From Turbatrix aceti (Eukaryota > Nematoda > Chromadorea > Rhabditida > Panagrolaimidae), in the NCBI GenBank assembly GCA_963969345.1, contig OZ017770.1:9542180-9606179 (forward strand): DNA of 64,000 nt. The letters run 5' to 3'. The notes beneath the pieces are model-generated. The model was not told the DNA's origin. It did no database searches and was given only the letters and a program-made list of their open reading frames with translations. Every line of letters starts with the position of its first letter. Positions within the stretch are counted from its first letter, which is position 1. The position numbers and the translations under genes are program-made. This document shows positions 1 to 11,324 of the stretch, one piece after another.

Positions 1-95
1 AAGGAGCTTTATTGTGTGGTCAACAGACATCCCTAGTTCAAAGGTGACTATTTGTTGTCCCCAGCAACGTTTGCTTTCTAACTACTGGTTCATCG
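1..95 (+). repeat. Repeat R, truncated copy
   Basis: This is a fragment of a dispersed repeat found across the window: about 5770-6110, 6930-7245, 9835-10100, 10440-10890, 21035-21340, 21665-21990, 22870-23135, 25470-25790, 29655-29960 and 61840-62130. It nearly matches 7119-7213. The copy is cut off where the first large inverted-repeat arm begins at about 96. Copies are diverged from each other. No terminal repeat was defined, so the class is unknown. Confidence 0.75.
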
Positions 96-1969
96 TTATT
101 TATTTTAGATAACTGAAATGTTGTACATCTCAGCAAACCAATTTTCGTCTTTTTCAACAGATAACTAAAGCTGGTCGATGGCGGCGTTTTTTTGTCGACT
201 TCAGCAATTTTTCGATGATTATTATTTATTTTCAAAAATCAGCGAATATCTGAATTAACAATTTATTGGTTTCAGAGTACGCAGGCATTGGCTCTGCTTC
301 AAGTCAGCTTTTGTGAGCGCAGCAGTCACCAAACCTTCCGTTTTTTTAGTGCACCTGGAAGGCATGTGCGAGTGCTGCGGTGCGCGAAAGCCGCATTTCT
401 TTTTGTTGTTGAAAAGTTGTATTGCAACAGCACAAGTTTAACAATTGCAAAGTCAGAATGACTAAATGCAAGCTGGGATAAAACAAAACAAGGCGACGAA
501 AGCAGAAAGAAAGCTGCGCACACTGACCTGTCGGATCCTGTCATATCCATAAACAGTGCTAAATACAAAAAAAACTATATCGCTGCTTGAATTATAAAAA
601 AAAATCTATAACGAATACAGAAAAGAATTAGATGCCAGAACACTTTACACGTGTTATGCTGGTCCAGCGGAACTGGGTCAACCCCAACAAAGGTGGACGG
701 AATAAACTCGACTGACTTTTCGCGGCCTGGATAACCTAGGAATTTATTCACGAACTCGCGCACGCGGTATGGCGCAGGTGCCAAAAATACAACATACGAC
801 AAAATAAACACAAGTCAAAATTGAGGTCTGACACCTGAGATAGCTGACTGTTCTCCGGGTTCTAATCCCGAGGACTCTCTTCTGATGCCGGATTTGCTGG
901 GCTTTCAAACTGCGGATTTGCTGGGCTTTCATACGGACGCACGATCTCTTGAATCCTGATTCTATCTACATGCGTTGTGAGTTGCTTATGCGCCTTCTTG
1001 TGAACGGAGCTTCGTCTCCTGCAATCGGTATCAATTATGACAGACCAAGTCACGTTCTGACCATGGCCTTAAGGCTGGTCACTTCCATGGGTTTTGCACG
1101 TGTTTTTATCATTTAACTGATGTACGTTGCCACGGTGTGCGCGCGCGCTTTTTGTTCATTTTCTGGCTCGTCTCCTCTCTTTTTCCGGTCGCTTTGACGA
1201 AGATGAGAATCAGGAATGAGCGACCAGTCGTTTTTTGTTCTCGAACGAACACGAACATTTTGTTCTATTTGTTAGAGAAATCGAATGAACACCAACATTT
1301 TTTGTTCGTGTTCGCGAATGCACGCCAACGATTTTTTACATACCTTATACAAAATTTTGCCCAAACTGGACAGAAAAACTTAAACTTCGGTACTATACGT
1401 TTTCACATTTTCTTTAACAGAGTAATCTGCCTTTTCTTCTAAATATTTTGTTATCGTGCTTTGCACTGGCGTCTGCCGCCTTGAGGCGTTTCTGATCGCC
1501 GTCTGAACTTAGCTCTAGTTCGGAATATCACCTGCGTAGCGCAGCACACAGTATTTTTGCTTCAGCTTTATGCCCCGCGGGCTCGTACCAGTCTTGCTTG
1601 CAATTATTGTTTCTTTGGATGCTCTCCTTAGGGCATACTCATTAGGGCGTACTCTCCTTAGGGCGTACTTTACACACGTTTGACGCGACTGAACTAAGTG
1701 AGTACTCTTGCAACGAAAATTCAATGCACTTTTGCTTCCCCTAGTTTTTATCTTTAAAGATGTATTTGTCGGATAACTTCTTTGATAGATTTCGAGTATG
1801 CCTTTGTCGTTTTTTTGCTGTGTTGAGTTTCCAGTAATGTTATTTGTAACTGCGCGTATGAATACAAGTAGTGCTCAACTTGTGCAACAAAAAACGTGTG
1901 AAATTCTTGAACCCGATCAGAATAAAACGGGATTGATAGTAAATACTGTTTCTTTTAGAGTGCACTGCT
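96..1969. other. Non-coding part of left arm
   Basis: I see no convincing gene. Open frames here are short, low in complexity and unsupported by splice structure. Positions 661-690 hold the intact, empty counterpart of the Gypsy target site filled in the other arm. An acceptor-like TTCTTTTAG ends at 1958, 11 bases before the next start codon. Confidence 0.6.
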
Positions 1970-2471
1970 ATGCGTCCCACCTCCGATCCAGTTCTTGAAT
2001 CGGGAACTAACCTGGCTTTGGCTGTTGTCAAATCAGGATCGGCAAGTGAAACGAAAAAGCCGGCTATGCCTCAACCAACGCCACCTGGACAGTGGTATGG
2101 TCAGCCGCGGCTGCAGCCGGGGTATGCACCCTGGTTTGGTACTCGTTTCGGCCCGTCGTACCAGCCGCCGATTTGGCCGCCGGCTTACCCAGTGTTTGGC
2201 CAAGGCCATTACGGGTATCGCAACCGTTTCCCTTTATCGGCTGTCCCTGCTGGTGCGAGCACTACTCGTCCCAAAAGCACCAAGAGTGGCGTGGCAAAGT
2301 GAGTTTCTTATTTATTGTGTTCAAAAAATGTGTTAAACTAATTTCAGGAAGACGAAGACGATCAAGTCGTCCAAAAATCAGAAATCGTCCGACAAAGGCC
2401 ACCGCATTCCGGCAATCGAAGATGCCAAGAAAGCGGAAGAAAAGCCAGCGATCTGGCGTCCGTGGCTCTGA
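1970..2471 (+). CDS. Proline/tyrosine-rich hypothetical protein, copy 1
   Basis: Two exons, 1970-2298 and 2348-2471, are joined across a 49-bp GTGAGT...TTTCAG intron and encode 150 residues. The middle third (about residues 45-95) is rich in Pro, Tyr, Gly and Trp, with motifs such as PPGQWYGQPRLQPGY and PPIWPPAYPVFGQGHYGY. The C-terminal third is basic (KKTKTIKSSKNQKSSDKG) and ends IWRPWL. No catalytic domain or signal peptide is seen, and I do not recognise the family. Composition suggests a disordered protein-binding or RNA-binding adaptor; that is inference. The ATG lies 11 bases after an acceptor-like TTTTAG, compatible with trans-splicing or a 5' UTR intron. It precedes the MRG gene on the same strand by about 500 bp. 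A near-identical copy lies at 13412-13913. Confidence 0.75.
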
Positions 2472-2972
2472 GGCTGTTGTCGACTCTCATTCTTGTTGAG
2501 TGGCTTTGATTTTAGTTTCGGTTAATTTTGTTTTGTTTGTTTTAATTTCTGTTGTAAATGTGAAGTTGATGCGTTTGAAAATGGTTGTTTGGGTAATTAA
2601 GGGTAGATTCAAATCCCTTTGATACATATCTGGTAGGATTTTTTCATTGAATTCAACGAAAAAATACGTTGCTGCTCTTTTTTGTCCTCTACTCATGTCT
2701 TTTTCTACACGTGAATTTGCTTTGCTAGCGAGCGAGCTTTCTCAATTTTTCCGGTTTCCTTGTTTATATCTGAATTCCTTATTTTTTTCCACTTCGGGCT
2801 TGAATCATTGTCTCGCGTGCGCATCTGAGTGCTCGCCACAAGAATCATTTGTACTTTTTTGTTTTATTTTTAGCTCTAACCCGTCACTGGACAATTTACG
2901 TCTCACAGCCGGTGCAACAAGATCAGCGTCGGCAGGATCTGACTGGTGCTCAACGGCAGAATCTGACTGAGC

Positions 2973-3899
2973 ATGTCTTCGTCTTCCCCGCAGAATGTGG
3001 GCGTCAACCCGGAAACCCTGGATGCGATTGAAATCAAGATACAACTCTTGATGGAAAAAATCGAAAAGACCGCTGTGAGTTATTTTCTTGGGGAAAATTG
3101 AACGTTTTGTGGTTTCTACTTTTGAATACTGCACTTTTTTGCCATGTGTTTACTTCGAGATCGTCAAATACCGAATCTTACTTTTTTTTGGATTTTAGAA
3201 AGCCATCGAAGAAGCCAGCCCCACTATCGACCGGATCGCTGAATTTCTCCGCTTGCACTCGTATCCGCATATTGAGTTGGAACCTCTCAAATTGTCGGCT
3301 GCCCTGAAGAAGTTCATCATCCGCGACATTGACGCTAGCTTCGAGAACAACATTTCCCGGGTTCCTGCGCGAATTACCGCACGGGACATCTGCACCCAGG
3401 TATTTTTTTTTAATTTTGCGACTTTTGCACGTGTTTTTATGTTTAGTTTTTGTCTACTCTCCCCGCCAAGCCCAACCTCTTCCCTGGCTATCCGGACGAG
3501 CGCAATCGTATCAAGTACGAAATGGACTCCCTGCTTCGAATTTTTGCTCGGTCGATTGAGCATTTTGTTCTGCCGATCGAGATTGCTCCTCTTTACAAGC
3601 ACATCAATGCTGATCGTGCCAAGATGGGCCTCAGTCCGATCGATCCGAACTCCTCTCTGACATCCGTTCTTCCCGGTGAACAGAAAATCGATCTGGCATC
3701 GATCTACGGTTTCTCCCATCTTGTGCGCTTCCTGTTCAAGTTCACCCGCATCATGGTACCGGAATCATCGGCTGATGATCCTGTTCCTCGGATCTTTCAC
3801 GCCAATTACGTTATCGTGGCCGAGGCTCTTGCGAAGTACCTCCACGAGAACATGGCGAAATATTTTGACGCCGAGCTGGACTACGAGCGGATTGAGTGA
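2973..3899 (+). CDS. MRG-domain protein without chromodomain, copy 1
   Basis: Three exons, 2973-3074, 3199-3399 and 3447-3899, have GTGAGT/TTTTAG and GTATTT/TTTAG junctions and encode 251 residues. Residues about 90-250 match the MRG fold of the MRG15/Eaf3/MRG-1 family: a PARITARDIC segment, then IYGFSHLVRFLFKF, then a helix ending LAKYLHENMAKYF. MRG domains are protein-binding platforms in histone acetyltransferase and deacetylase complexes. Family members usually carry an N-terminal chromodomain. Here the first 90 residues are a short Ser-rich and helical segment (IKIQLLMEKIEKTAKAIEEA) with no chromodomain, so recognition of methylated histones is not expected. In-frame stops sit shortly before the ATG, and an acceptor-like TTTTTAG ends at 2872. 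The second copy (11984-12910) appears to encode the same protein. Confidence 0.85.
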
Positions 3900-4094
3900 T
3901 AGTTTGGTTTTGTGCCGACGAGCGGATTTGTGATAGTTTGGTTTTGTTCTGTCAAACTAATTTTTGTTTTGTTTGCGTTTAATTTGTTTGTGACAGCAAT
4001 TAATGAAGCTGATTAACTGAAATGTAGCTTGCAACAGGATTGACCAGACTTTTCTGTGGTTTACAACTTGTTTTTTCGCATTTCTCCGATTGAA

Positions 4095-4560
4095 TGATGT
4101 GTTTCTACTTTGAAACGATTTGTAGTGCATCGCGTGAAGCCAATGTTCTGCATATCGAGAAAATTGACGCCATTTTCTCGAAGCCAATGCTCTGCAAGTA
4201 CAAAAATTCGTCGCGATGTCTCCCGATGGCCACTACATACCTTTGCGCCGCTGAAGTAGTTTACTTGACTTTGGATACCTTTCGATCGGTGGCTCTTCGG
4301 TCCGCATTATTTTGGCGCACCCTGCACCTACAATTAAAACGGGTTTGTCATGTTTTGTGCCAAAGAAGATTGGGGGTCGTTAGTCGGTTGTCAGGATGCC
4401 GTTGTTCGCACTTTCACCGTTGGTCCATCTTTCATTCAGTTTGTCATTGTAAATCTTTCACGAAGGTGAGATTTACGACTTCATATGAACGAATCACAAA
4501 TGAGAGCAACCGCGCCGTTTTGCCGCAAAACATCCAAGAAATCAAATTTGAAATGTAAAC
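4095..4560 (+). pseudogene. Degraded WD40-like gene fragment
   Basis: Short open stretches in different frames resemble WD40 blades: FVAMSPDGHYI near 4210, GSSVRIILAHP near 4290, GCQDAVVRTFTV near 4395 and GEIYDF near 4467. Stops and frame changes interrupt them. The order is vaguely like a UTP18-type beta-propeller, but this rests on a few motifs only. A matching inverted copy lies at 11325-11790, so the decay predates the duplication. Confidence 0.35.
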
Positions 4561-4998
4561 TAAACAAAATAGGCAAAATTTTTTCAAGCTGGTGTCGGGA
4601 CTGTGTGATCATCCCGGCACCCGGCACATGCGAGCGAGTCACGAGTGCAAGGCAGAGAAAACGTGTGCGGTCACGAGCGCCTGCAAGACAGGCAGATCGG
4701 CAGCGACTGATGACACCGAGTCATCATTCTGGTCAGGGGAGCAAGCAGCAGGCAAGTCGCGCGTTGCTACCGCTTGTCCTGGTTGGGGACACGCTGCTGT
4801 CGCCGTCATTGAGTTAACCTACGCGTAGGCCTACGTCTATTATTCACGGTTGTTGTATGTACGATTGTTATTGCGGATAAACTGAAGTTTTTGTGGCAGA
4901 CACAATCTCTGTGGTTCCGTAAATATTTATGCAAAACGAAAGCACAACACATATCGGAAAATGTGTTCTCTCCTTCTCCCAACGACCCCTGGTAACAG
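4561..4998. other. Arm end and spacer start, no gene seen
   Basis: The homology between the large arms ends near 4665. A stretch around 4600-4700 resembles 26715-26860 (both carry a CGGGACTGTGTGA core followed by CGAGCGAG), so it is another dispersed repeat. No supportable gene is present. Confidence 0.5.
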
Positions 4999-6362
4999 CG
5001 TCATTGTGCAGTTGTCTGTGGCGCACACCAGTCGATCTTCCCCTTGTTCCTCATTTTGTTATCGTCCCCTCCTTGCCTCGCTGGGCAACGAGGGATCATT
5101 TATGGATCTGGCTTCTTATCAACCGACAAAAACATTATCAACACTGCAGCTTACCTTACCCAGTTTACGCGTTGTTTTGCAATTTCCAACGCATCAGATT
5201 CTGGTCGTTGATGATACGGGAATGTGAAATTTTGAATTCTACGAAGAAAAGGTGGTATACGGGGAGGGTTAGGATATCCTACTCTGAACCCTTCGTCAAA
5301 CCAATCCTGACAAGTGTAGCAGATTGCAAACAAATGGCAACAGTCGGTTTTGTAGACTACGCAACTCTGCGTAGTTATGAAGCGCTTCGACGCCACCATT
5401 GACAGCGCTGCAGAAAAATGCTGATGAAGTAGCAAAGAATTTGTTCACTTCCGCACTTCGCTATGTTTGCAACGGACTCGAAGCCCTGTCAGGTGCAACA
5501 GTAGCTCTCGCCGCAGCAAACCCCACGCTGCTGGTCGGCTTTCTGACAGGTGGACCCTTCTCAATAATAAGTGTGGATTTTCGTCTGTTGCTTGTACGTC
5601 ACGATCATTGGCACAAACGTATGACCTGCTAAGACGTTCTAAAACGAATGGGTGTAGTTGAGGTGAACTACACTGCAAAAAAAAAAAAAATGGCTTCGGC
5701 AAAGCATCAACGCCGAAATCGATGAGACAAAAGCTTGTTGAAGTGTACAAATGGTTTCACCTACCATTTTGTGTGTACCTCTCTTTCAGGTGACATAAAA
5801 ACTGAAACTTATCGAGTATAAATTGGTAAACCGGATGTTAGGACGCAAAAGCTGCTTGCAACCGAAAATAGTCAACTTTGAACTCTAGAAACCCGATGAC
5901 CATACGATAAAGCTCCTTAGCGGATATATTCAAGCTTTGAGACACAGCGACGTATTCGGAACCTCGTTTTTTATCGCGTACAGTCTTCGACAAAAAAACA
6001 AGTTTCCGATATGTAAACTGGCCTCGTCGTAATTTGAATTCTCCGTGAGCGAATAAATAAATTCGTGTTCCGTCAAAACATGGAGTCGGAAAAACATCAA
6101 CGCCAAAATCGATCAGACAAAAGCCATGGTTTGAACACAAATGATGACAATGATTGTGTTGTGTCTGATGCGTTGGAAATTGCAAAACAACGAGTAAACT
6201 GGGTAAGGTAAGCTGCAGTGTTGATAATGTTTTTGTCGGTTGATAAGAAGCCAGATCCATAAATGATCCCTCGTTGCCCAGCGAGGCAAGGAGGGAACGA
6301 TAAAAAATGAGGAACGAGGAGAAGATCGACCGTTGTGCGCCACAGACAACTGCACAATGATA
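4999..6362. mobile_element. Fold-back element with ~200-bp terminal inverted repeats
   Basis: Positions 4999-5200 and 6160-6362 are reverse complements at high identity, from TCATTGTGCAGTTGTCTGTG on the left to its complement on the right. The interior contains a repeat R copy and a segment (5207-6160) found again in direct orientation at 24905-25860. No transposase is apparent. Long terminal inverted repeats without a gene fit a non-autonomous fold-back or MITE-like element. Target duplications were not identified. Confidence 0.65.
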
Positions 6363-7240
6363 AAAAATGTTGATACCATATTGGTATGAGCATATGATTT
6401 TGCAATGCAAATGCCTTGTATTTTTTGGCATTTGTAAACGCGAGCTGGGATTAAACAACACAGCGTAGCAAAGTAGAGCATAAAGAAAGCCGCGCCCTGT
6501 GTCATATTCAGTCATATGACAGGTCACAATGCTAGACCCGGAAAAAAACTATATTGCTGCTTGAATTATAAAAAAAGCTGTAACAAATACACGTATGATA
6601 AGACTAAAAAATTTGAAAAATCTATATTGCCTCACTATCCCTACGAACTACACACGTAACTACATAGTATGATCGTCGTTGTGCAGTAGTTCTGTCGAGC
6701 ACACCGATCGATCTTTTCCCTTCTTTTTTTTTCAATCGTTAGCATTCATTGCCCTGCTTGGCTGGGAGCGATGAACGTGGAGGTTTGTAGTCTGACATCA
6801 GCACTACGAACTACAACCTATCTTAACGTGTTTACGCTTCTTTTTACTTTTTTGGCAGATCAGACATAACTGCCTGCTTTGCTGTGCATTGTCATCATTT
6901 TATGTTTACGTGTTCACATCGTCGCTTTTTGTTAATCTATTTTGAAGCTTTGTTTTGCCGAGGCCGTTCTTAGGCCCATTTATACATTCACGGATAATTC
7001 AATTTACGACGAGGCCAGTTCACATATACAAAGCCTGCTTTTGTCGTTGAAGACTGTGCGCAACGACAGGCCAGGTTTCGTGTACGTCGCTGTGTCTCGA
7101 TGCTTGAATATATCCGCTAAGGAGCTTTATTGTGTGGTCAACGGACATCCCTAGTTCAAAGATGACTATTTGTTGTCCCCAGCAACGTTTGCTTTCTAAC
7201 TACTGGTTCATCATTGTGGTCGAGATAAGTTTCAGTTTTT
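5540..7240 (+). repeat. Inverted duplication 2, left copy
   Basis: This 1.7-kb block recurs in reverse complement at 21665-23393, for example 6363-6540 against 22400-22560 and 6930-7154 against 21770-21990. It includes the right end of the fold-back element and two repeat R copies. One repeat R frame at 6942-7154 (ending SAKELYCVVNGHP) stays open in other copies too. Confidence 0.75.
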
Positions 7241-8214
7241 ATACTTCCAAAAATAGAAGTAGCTTTTTCAGCTTCGCACAACATGGTTGAAAAAATCAAG
7301 GAGTTAGTAAACAAACAAAGCACCTTGCTTTCTTTGGTCCGACTTAACAACGGCACGGCAGTCGCGCATGCATGCACTATTAGTTCAATCAACTGCTGGG
7401 CTGCGCACGATGGCATCCATCCGCGTGCATGCCTTTCAGGTGCAAGCCTTGTTGCTTCGGTCATTGCCGCGTTTACGAAAGCTAACCTGACTGCAAAGTA
7501 GGGCAAAATTGGGGTAGCAATGCATGCGCATGCGTATCGTGCACTCGGCCTACCTGGCGGATTGTTCACCTGTTTACCTGGCGGACGATTTCGCAGATGT
7601 AAATAAATATTAATGTATTTAACAAAAAAACCAACCTTGTTGACCGAAAAACGCCCTGCGTCTCCTGTTTCAAGGGTAGAAAAACACCTGGGTGTTTTCA
7701 TTTCGCCGGAATGTCATGTCAGTATCTTGCATTGTGATCAAATCGAATTGATGCTACTATGTACTATAAATTTGAACAACGAAATGCAAGCCGTCTGAAA
7801 CCAATAAGATTGGAAACACAGTTCAATCCGGTAGCAAATACACGCTTGAGTGAACCAGCGTTCAACAATGATTTTCCATAAAAAAAACGGCTATAAAATT
7901 GGAAGAATTCGACAATGTTGACATACATATAACTTTTTTTCTATGCTTTAAGTATCGGCACATCCCTAACAACTTCGATATTACATAAACTATGCACGGA
8001 GTTAGAAAACCTAAAGCCAGTGGACCAGCTACAAGTGGAAAGTAGCCACATCGGCTTCATCACATTTTTTTGTTTCCATGTATAATAAAATTCTGAACAT
8101 GCTTTACCGGTACCGGTTTTATCTCAAAGGAACACAAACACTCAAACATAGCACGGAAATCAACGAAACAAAAATACTTGTCATGAGATCAGAGAAGCTT
8201 AGCGAAGTCGTCAT
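7241..8214. other. Intergenic, one dispersed repeat
   Basis: Positions 7365-7570 share a diverged repeat with 56425-56610 (GCGCACGA..GGCATCC, then GGTAGCAAT.CATGCG, then TGGCGGATTG). The rest is AT-rich with no supportable gene. It lies downstream of the minus-strand acidic-repeat gene and probably holds its 3' UTR. Confidence 0.5.
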
Positions 8215-9552
8215 TCAACGAGTAGCAGAGCGAGTGTACTTCTTCTTCTCCTCGATGATCGCTTCGATGATCGGATTCGGACGACCGGTGCGACGGCTAC
8301 GAGAGAGGGTCCATGGCTGCTGTGCCGGCTGAATGCGCTTGGCCAACTCGCGAAAACGTCCCGGCTGCTGATGAGGGCCTTCGAGAGGCTTGTCGATGTG
8401 ATCCGTGTTGTAGAAGTAGCGGAACTGCTTCTTTACTTCCTCCAGGGTCGGACGCGTTTCGTAAACAGGGCGTACGTAGACGACTTCGCCATCGGCAGCG
8501 TCGAGCTTTTCGTGGTCGTCCGGATGAACAATGCACTTCGGGAGAATCTTGTCATCCGTGCGGAAGGAGAGCATCTTCTGGTGGATTTGCTGCAGGTGGA
8601 AGCGGCGGGCAAACGGACTAAAAATTATAAGAAAAATTAGTTTTTGCAATTCGGTTCTATAAAGTGACTTCAAAACTGAGTTTTATAAAATCACATAAAA
8701 AATTGACTTATAAAAGCTTGATTCAATCCAAAAAATCTGTATGAAAAATATTGTGGGCAAAAAAGTTTAAAACATACTAAGCACATCCAGTGAAGAAGGG
8801 AGTCTGGGTAATAGCCTGGAAGAAGCGAATGAACGCCTTGGTCGGCCAAACAGCGGTTTCCGGAAAGACCTGGGCATTGAAGGGCGAGTAGATGGGGCCA
8901 TTAAATGGCTGCACGGCATTCTCAGACTCCGATTCCTCAGAATCGCTGTCCTCAGCTTCGGCCTCGAGCAAACTGACCGGACGCTGAGTATTCTTTTCGG
9001 ATTTCTCCGAATCGCTGTCCTCAGCTTCAGCCTCGAGCAAACTGACCGGACGCTGAGTATTCTTTTGCGATTCCTCAGAATCGCTGTCCTCAGCTTCAGA
9101 CTCGAGCAAACTAACCGGACGCTGAGTGTTCTTTTCGGATTTCTCCGATTCGCTGTCCTCAGCTTCGGCCTCGAGCAAACTGACCGGACGCTGAGTGTTC
9201 TTTACGGATTTCTCCGAATCGCTGTCCTCAGCTTCAGCCTCGAGCAAACAAACCGGCTTCTGAGGGACCGTCTTTACAGGCGGAGGAGGCACAGCTTCAA
9301 CATGTCCATCGGCAAAGACGTACTCGCAGTAAAACTCGGTGGGCTGGGTGGTGGGCACGACCGAGCCGGGTGACTGCTCGCGGACGACACGGATGTTCAG
9401 GATATTGCGAAGCGCTTCGTGATTGATGTGGCGACGGAAACTAAAACACAAACACAAACATTCATAAAAGCTAGCAAAAAAAGTGTTTAAAAGCCTTACC
9501 CAGTCAGTTCCTCGTCGGAAGAGGTCTCGCTCTCGGCAGGATCAGTCGACAT
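8215..9552 (-). CDS. Hypothetical protein with five 23-residue acidic repeats
   Basis: Three exons on the minus strand, 9552-9500, 9440-8778 and 8617-8215, have GTAAGG/TTTTAG and GTATGT/TTTTTAG junctions and encode 372 residues. The N-terminus is acidic (MSTDPAESETSSDEELTG). A globular-looking stretch follows (RRHINHEALRNILNIRVV). Residues about 80-195 are five tandem copies of a 23-residue unit, VSLLEAEAEDSDSEKSEK plus NTQRP. The Ser-Asp-Ser-Glu runs look like casein kinase 2 sites; that is inference. The C-terminal half is conserved-looking and mixed in charge (PFARRFHLQQIHQKMLSF, then FRYFYNTDHIDKPLEG) and ends in a basic tail. There is no signal peptide or membrane segment. I do not recognise the family. 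An acidic repeat flanked by basic regions suggests a nuclear or histone-binding protein, but this is a guess. Confidence 0.75.
8908..9253 (-). repeat. 69-bp coding minisatellite, five units
   Basis: Five head-to-tail 69-bp units encode the 23-residue acidic repeat. The units differ by a few bases, mostly at codons switching Asp/Glu, Ala/Ser and Lys/Glu. Because 69 is divisible by three, unit gain or loss keeps the frame. Confidence 0.85.
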
Positions 9553-11232
9553 GTCAGGCAAACACGTAGATAAAAACAGAAACGTGTAAGATGAGGCGGA
9601 AAAAGTACCTTATTCCAAAAGCGTCAAACACTATTGATTATGCGACGACTCACGACTGAACGATTCCTTTGCGTAATGTTTGCAGACAAACAGACAAACG
9701 CGCACTGTGAGTTCACGGAAGTTTTTTTTGTGCGCTTTTGGCCAAAATGTGCTTCGTTGGATCGAGAATTTTTGATCCGGTATCCAAGATATGCACTTCG
9801 GACTTTTTTTATGTTGTAATGCCTGGATTGACACATAAAAAGTGAAACTTATTGAGTACACATCGATGAACTAGATTTGAGGCTAATGACAGCACATAGT
9901 CAACTTTGAACTCTGAATGTCGATGACTACACAATAAAGCTCTTTAGCAGATATACATATTCAAGCTTTGAGACACAGCAACGTACTCGAAACCTGGCCT
10001 GTCGTTGTGTACAGTTTTCAACGACAGGAGCAGTTACCGAATATGGGAACTGGCCTCGTCGTCGTCAAAAAAGCTAGTATGTTCGTGACTGTGAACCGAT
10101 CAGACTCAAAGATTCAGTGGACGTGGCTTTTTCATTGCTCAGCTTACAACGGATTCCGTCATACTCGACAATCCAGGCCATGTCGATTGTCGAATATTAC
10201 CGCTGAGGTGTCGACAAAGCAGGGATAAATTTCTTTGAGATGTCATAAAACCCTTATGGTCATTGATGCGGCTGACTGAGTGGGCTACGATTGAGTTCCC
10301 TTGACGAGCATTTGGAAATCAGAGCCGTCAAAAGCAGAAACACGGACAGCAGATATCCATTTCCGGACCGAAATTCAAAGTAATTCTTCTTCCAACTTTG
10401 CAAGATAAAACGAAACGCAGGCATACGTTGCAAACCCCGAAAGAGAAAACTTCTATTGTCGTAATCATAAAAACTACGGCTTATCTTGTACAAATCGATA
10501 GACCAGATGTTAGAAAGCAAAAGCAGCTAGTGACAGTGTTGCCAAAGTGTAGCGGTATTTCTGTGTCCTGTTTTTTCCCGGAGAGACATGTACGACTCAA
10601 CACTAGCCCAATCTTTGACTCCTAATGAGAGAGTGCGGGCGCCATCGCACGAGTAGTGTGGTGCGGATCGCGGTCTTAAGATCTGCGTAACAACAGCAAA
10701 CACTAGTCAACAAATAGTCAACTTTGAACTTGGGATATCCAATGACCATACTATGGTATAAAGCTTTTTATCCTTGCCGGGAGCGAATAAATGAGTTCCA
10801 GTGTGGACATTGTTCAGTCTTCAGTCAGAAAACGGCGTCGGCAAGGCAAAGCTTCGAAATCGATTAACATGGTAAGATAAGTACTAGTTTGTACGGCTGA
10901 TATCAGTTGATAAAACTCCGCGTTCACAAACTATCAATCGCAGCCAAGCAAGGCAATCAATATGAACGATAGAAAAAATAAGAAATGTGGAAAAGATCGG
11001 TCGGTGCGCTCGACTGAAAAACTGCACAACGTCGATGTACTACATATTTAGGTTGCAGAGAGCGTGAGGCAATATAGATTTTTCCAAAACGTGCGGCGCT
11101 TTTGTTTTTCAATTGCACGAACCATAAAGATTATTCGCTTTCTCAAAAATCCTACCAGATATGTATCAAAAGGGTTTGAATCTACCCTTAATTACCAAAA
11201 CGGTGCGGTTGCCTCATTTTGCACACGTTTTC
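9553..11232. repeat. Repeat R copies and 5' flank, no gene
   Basis: Positions 9553-9830 are the upstream flank of the acidic-repeat gene. About 9835-10100 and 10440-10890 are repeat R copies. The segment 10080-10480 recurs at 29345-29660 (AGTTCCCTTGACGA.CATTTGG, then CAGAAACACGGAC). Positions 11140-11200 repeat a short piece also present at 13245-13290. No supportable gene is seen. Confidence 0.6.
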
Positions 11233-11324
11233 TCTGCCTCGTGACTCGCTCGCATGTGCCGGGTTCCGGGATGATCACACAGTCCCGGCACCAGCTTGAA
11301 AAAATTTTGCCTATTTTGTTTAGT

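Larger units (their letters stand above)
96..4665 (+). repeat. Inverted repeat 1, left arm (gene-bearing)
   Basis: The arm is matched in reverse complement by 11233-20350 once the Gypsy insertion is removed. The outer edge is the shared T/A-rich stretch at 96-110 versus 20336-20350. The inner edge is near GAAAACGTGTGC at about 4654-4665. Gene-by-gene comparison shows only scattered single-base differences and a few short indels. The arm contains a proline-rich gene, an MRG-domain gene and a degraded WD40-like region. A 6.5-kb spacer separates the arms. Confidence 0.9.

Noticed and set aside
850..895. tRNA-like B-box (GGTTCTAATCC) near 857, mirrored at about 15018.
   Set aside because: No matching acceptor stem, D-arm or anticodon arm could be drawn around it on either strand; at most a tRNA-derived remnant.
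3195..3719. 174-codon minus frame across MRG exons.
   Set aside because: Runs through both MRG introns on the opposite strand; the MRG domain on the plus strand explains the sequence.
4094..4558. 154-codon plus frame as a complete protein.
   Set aside because: The single long frame has unnatural composition; WD40-like motifs are scattered over other frames, so I treat the stretch as a decayed fragment.
5838..6527. 229-codon minus frame.
   Set aside because: Crosses repeat boundaries (fold-back end plus repeat R), has no known domain, and copies elsewhere are broken. Only the repeat R part is discussed as a finding.
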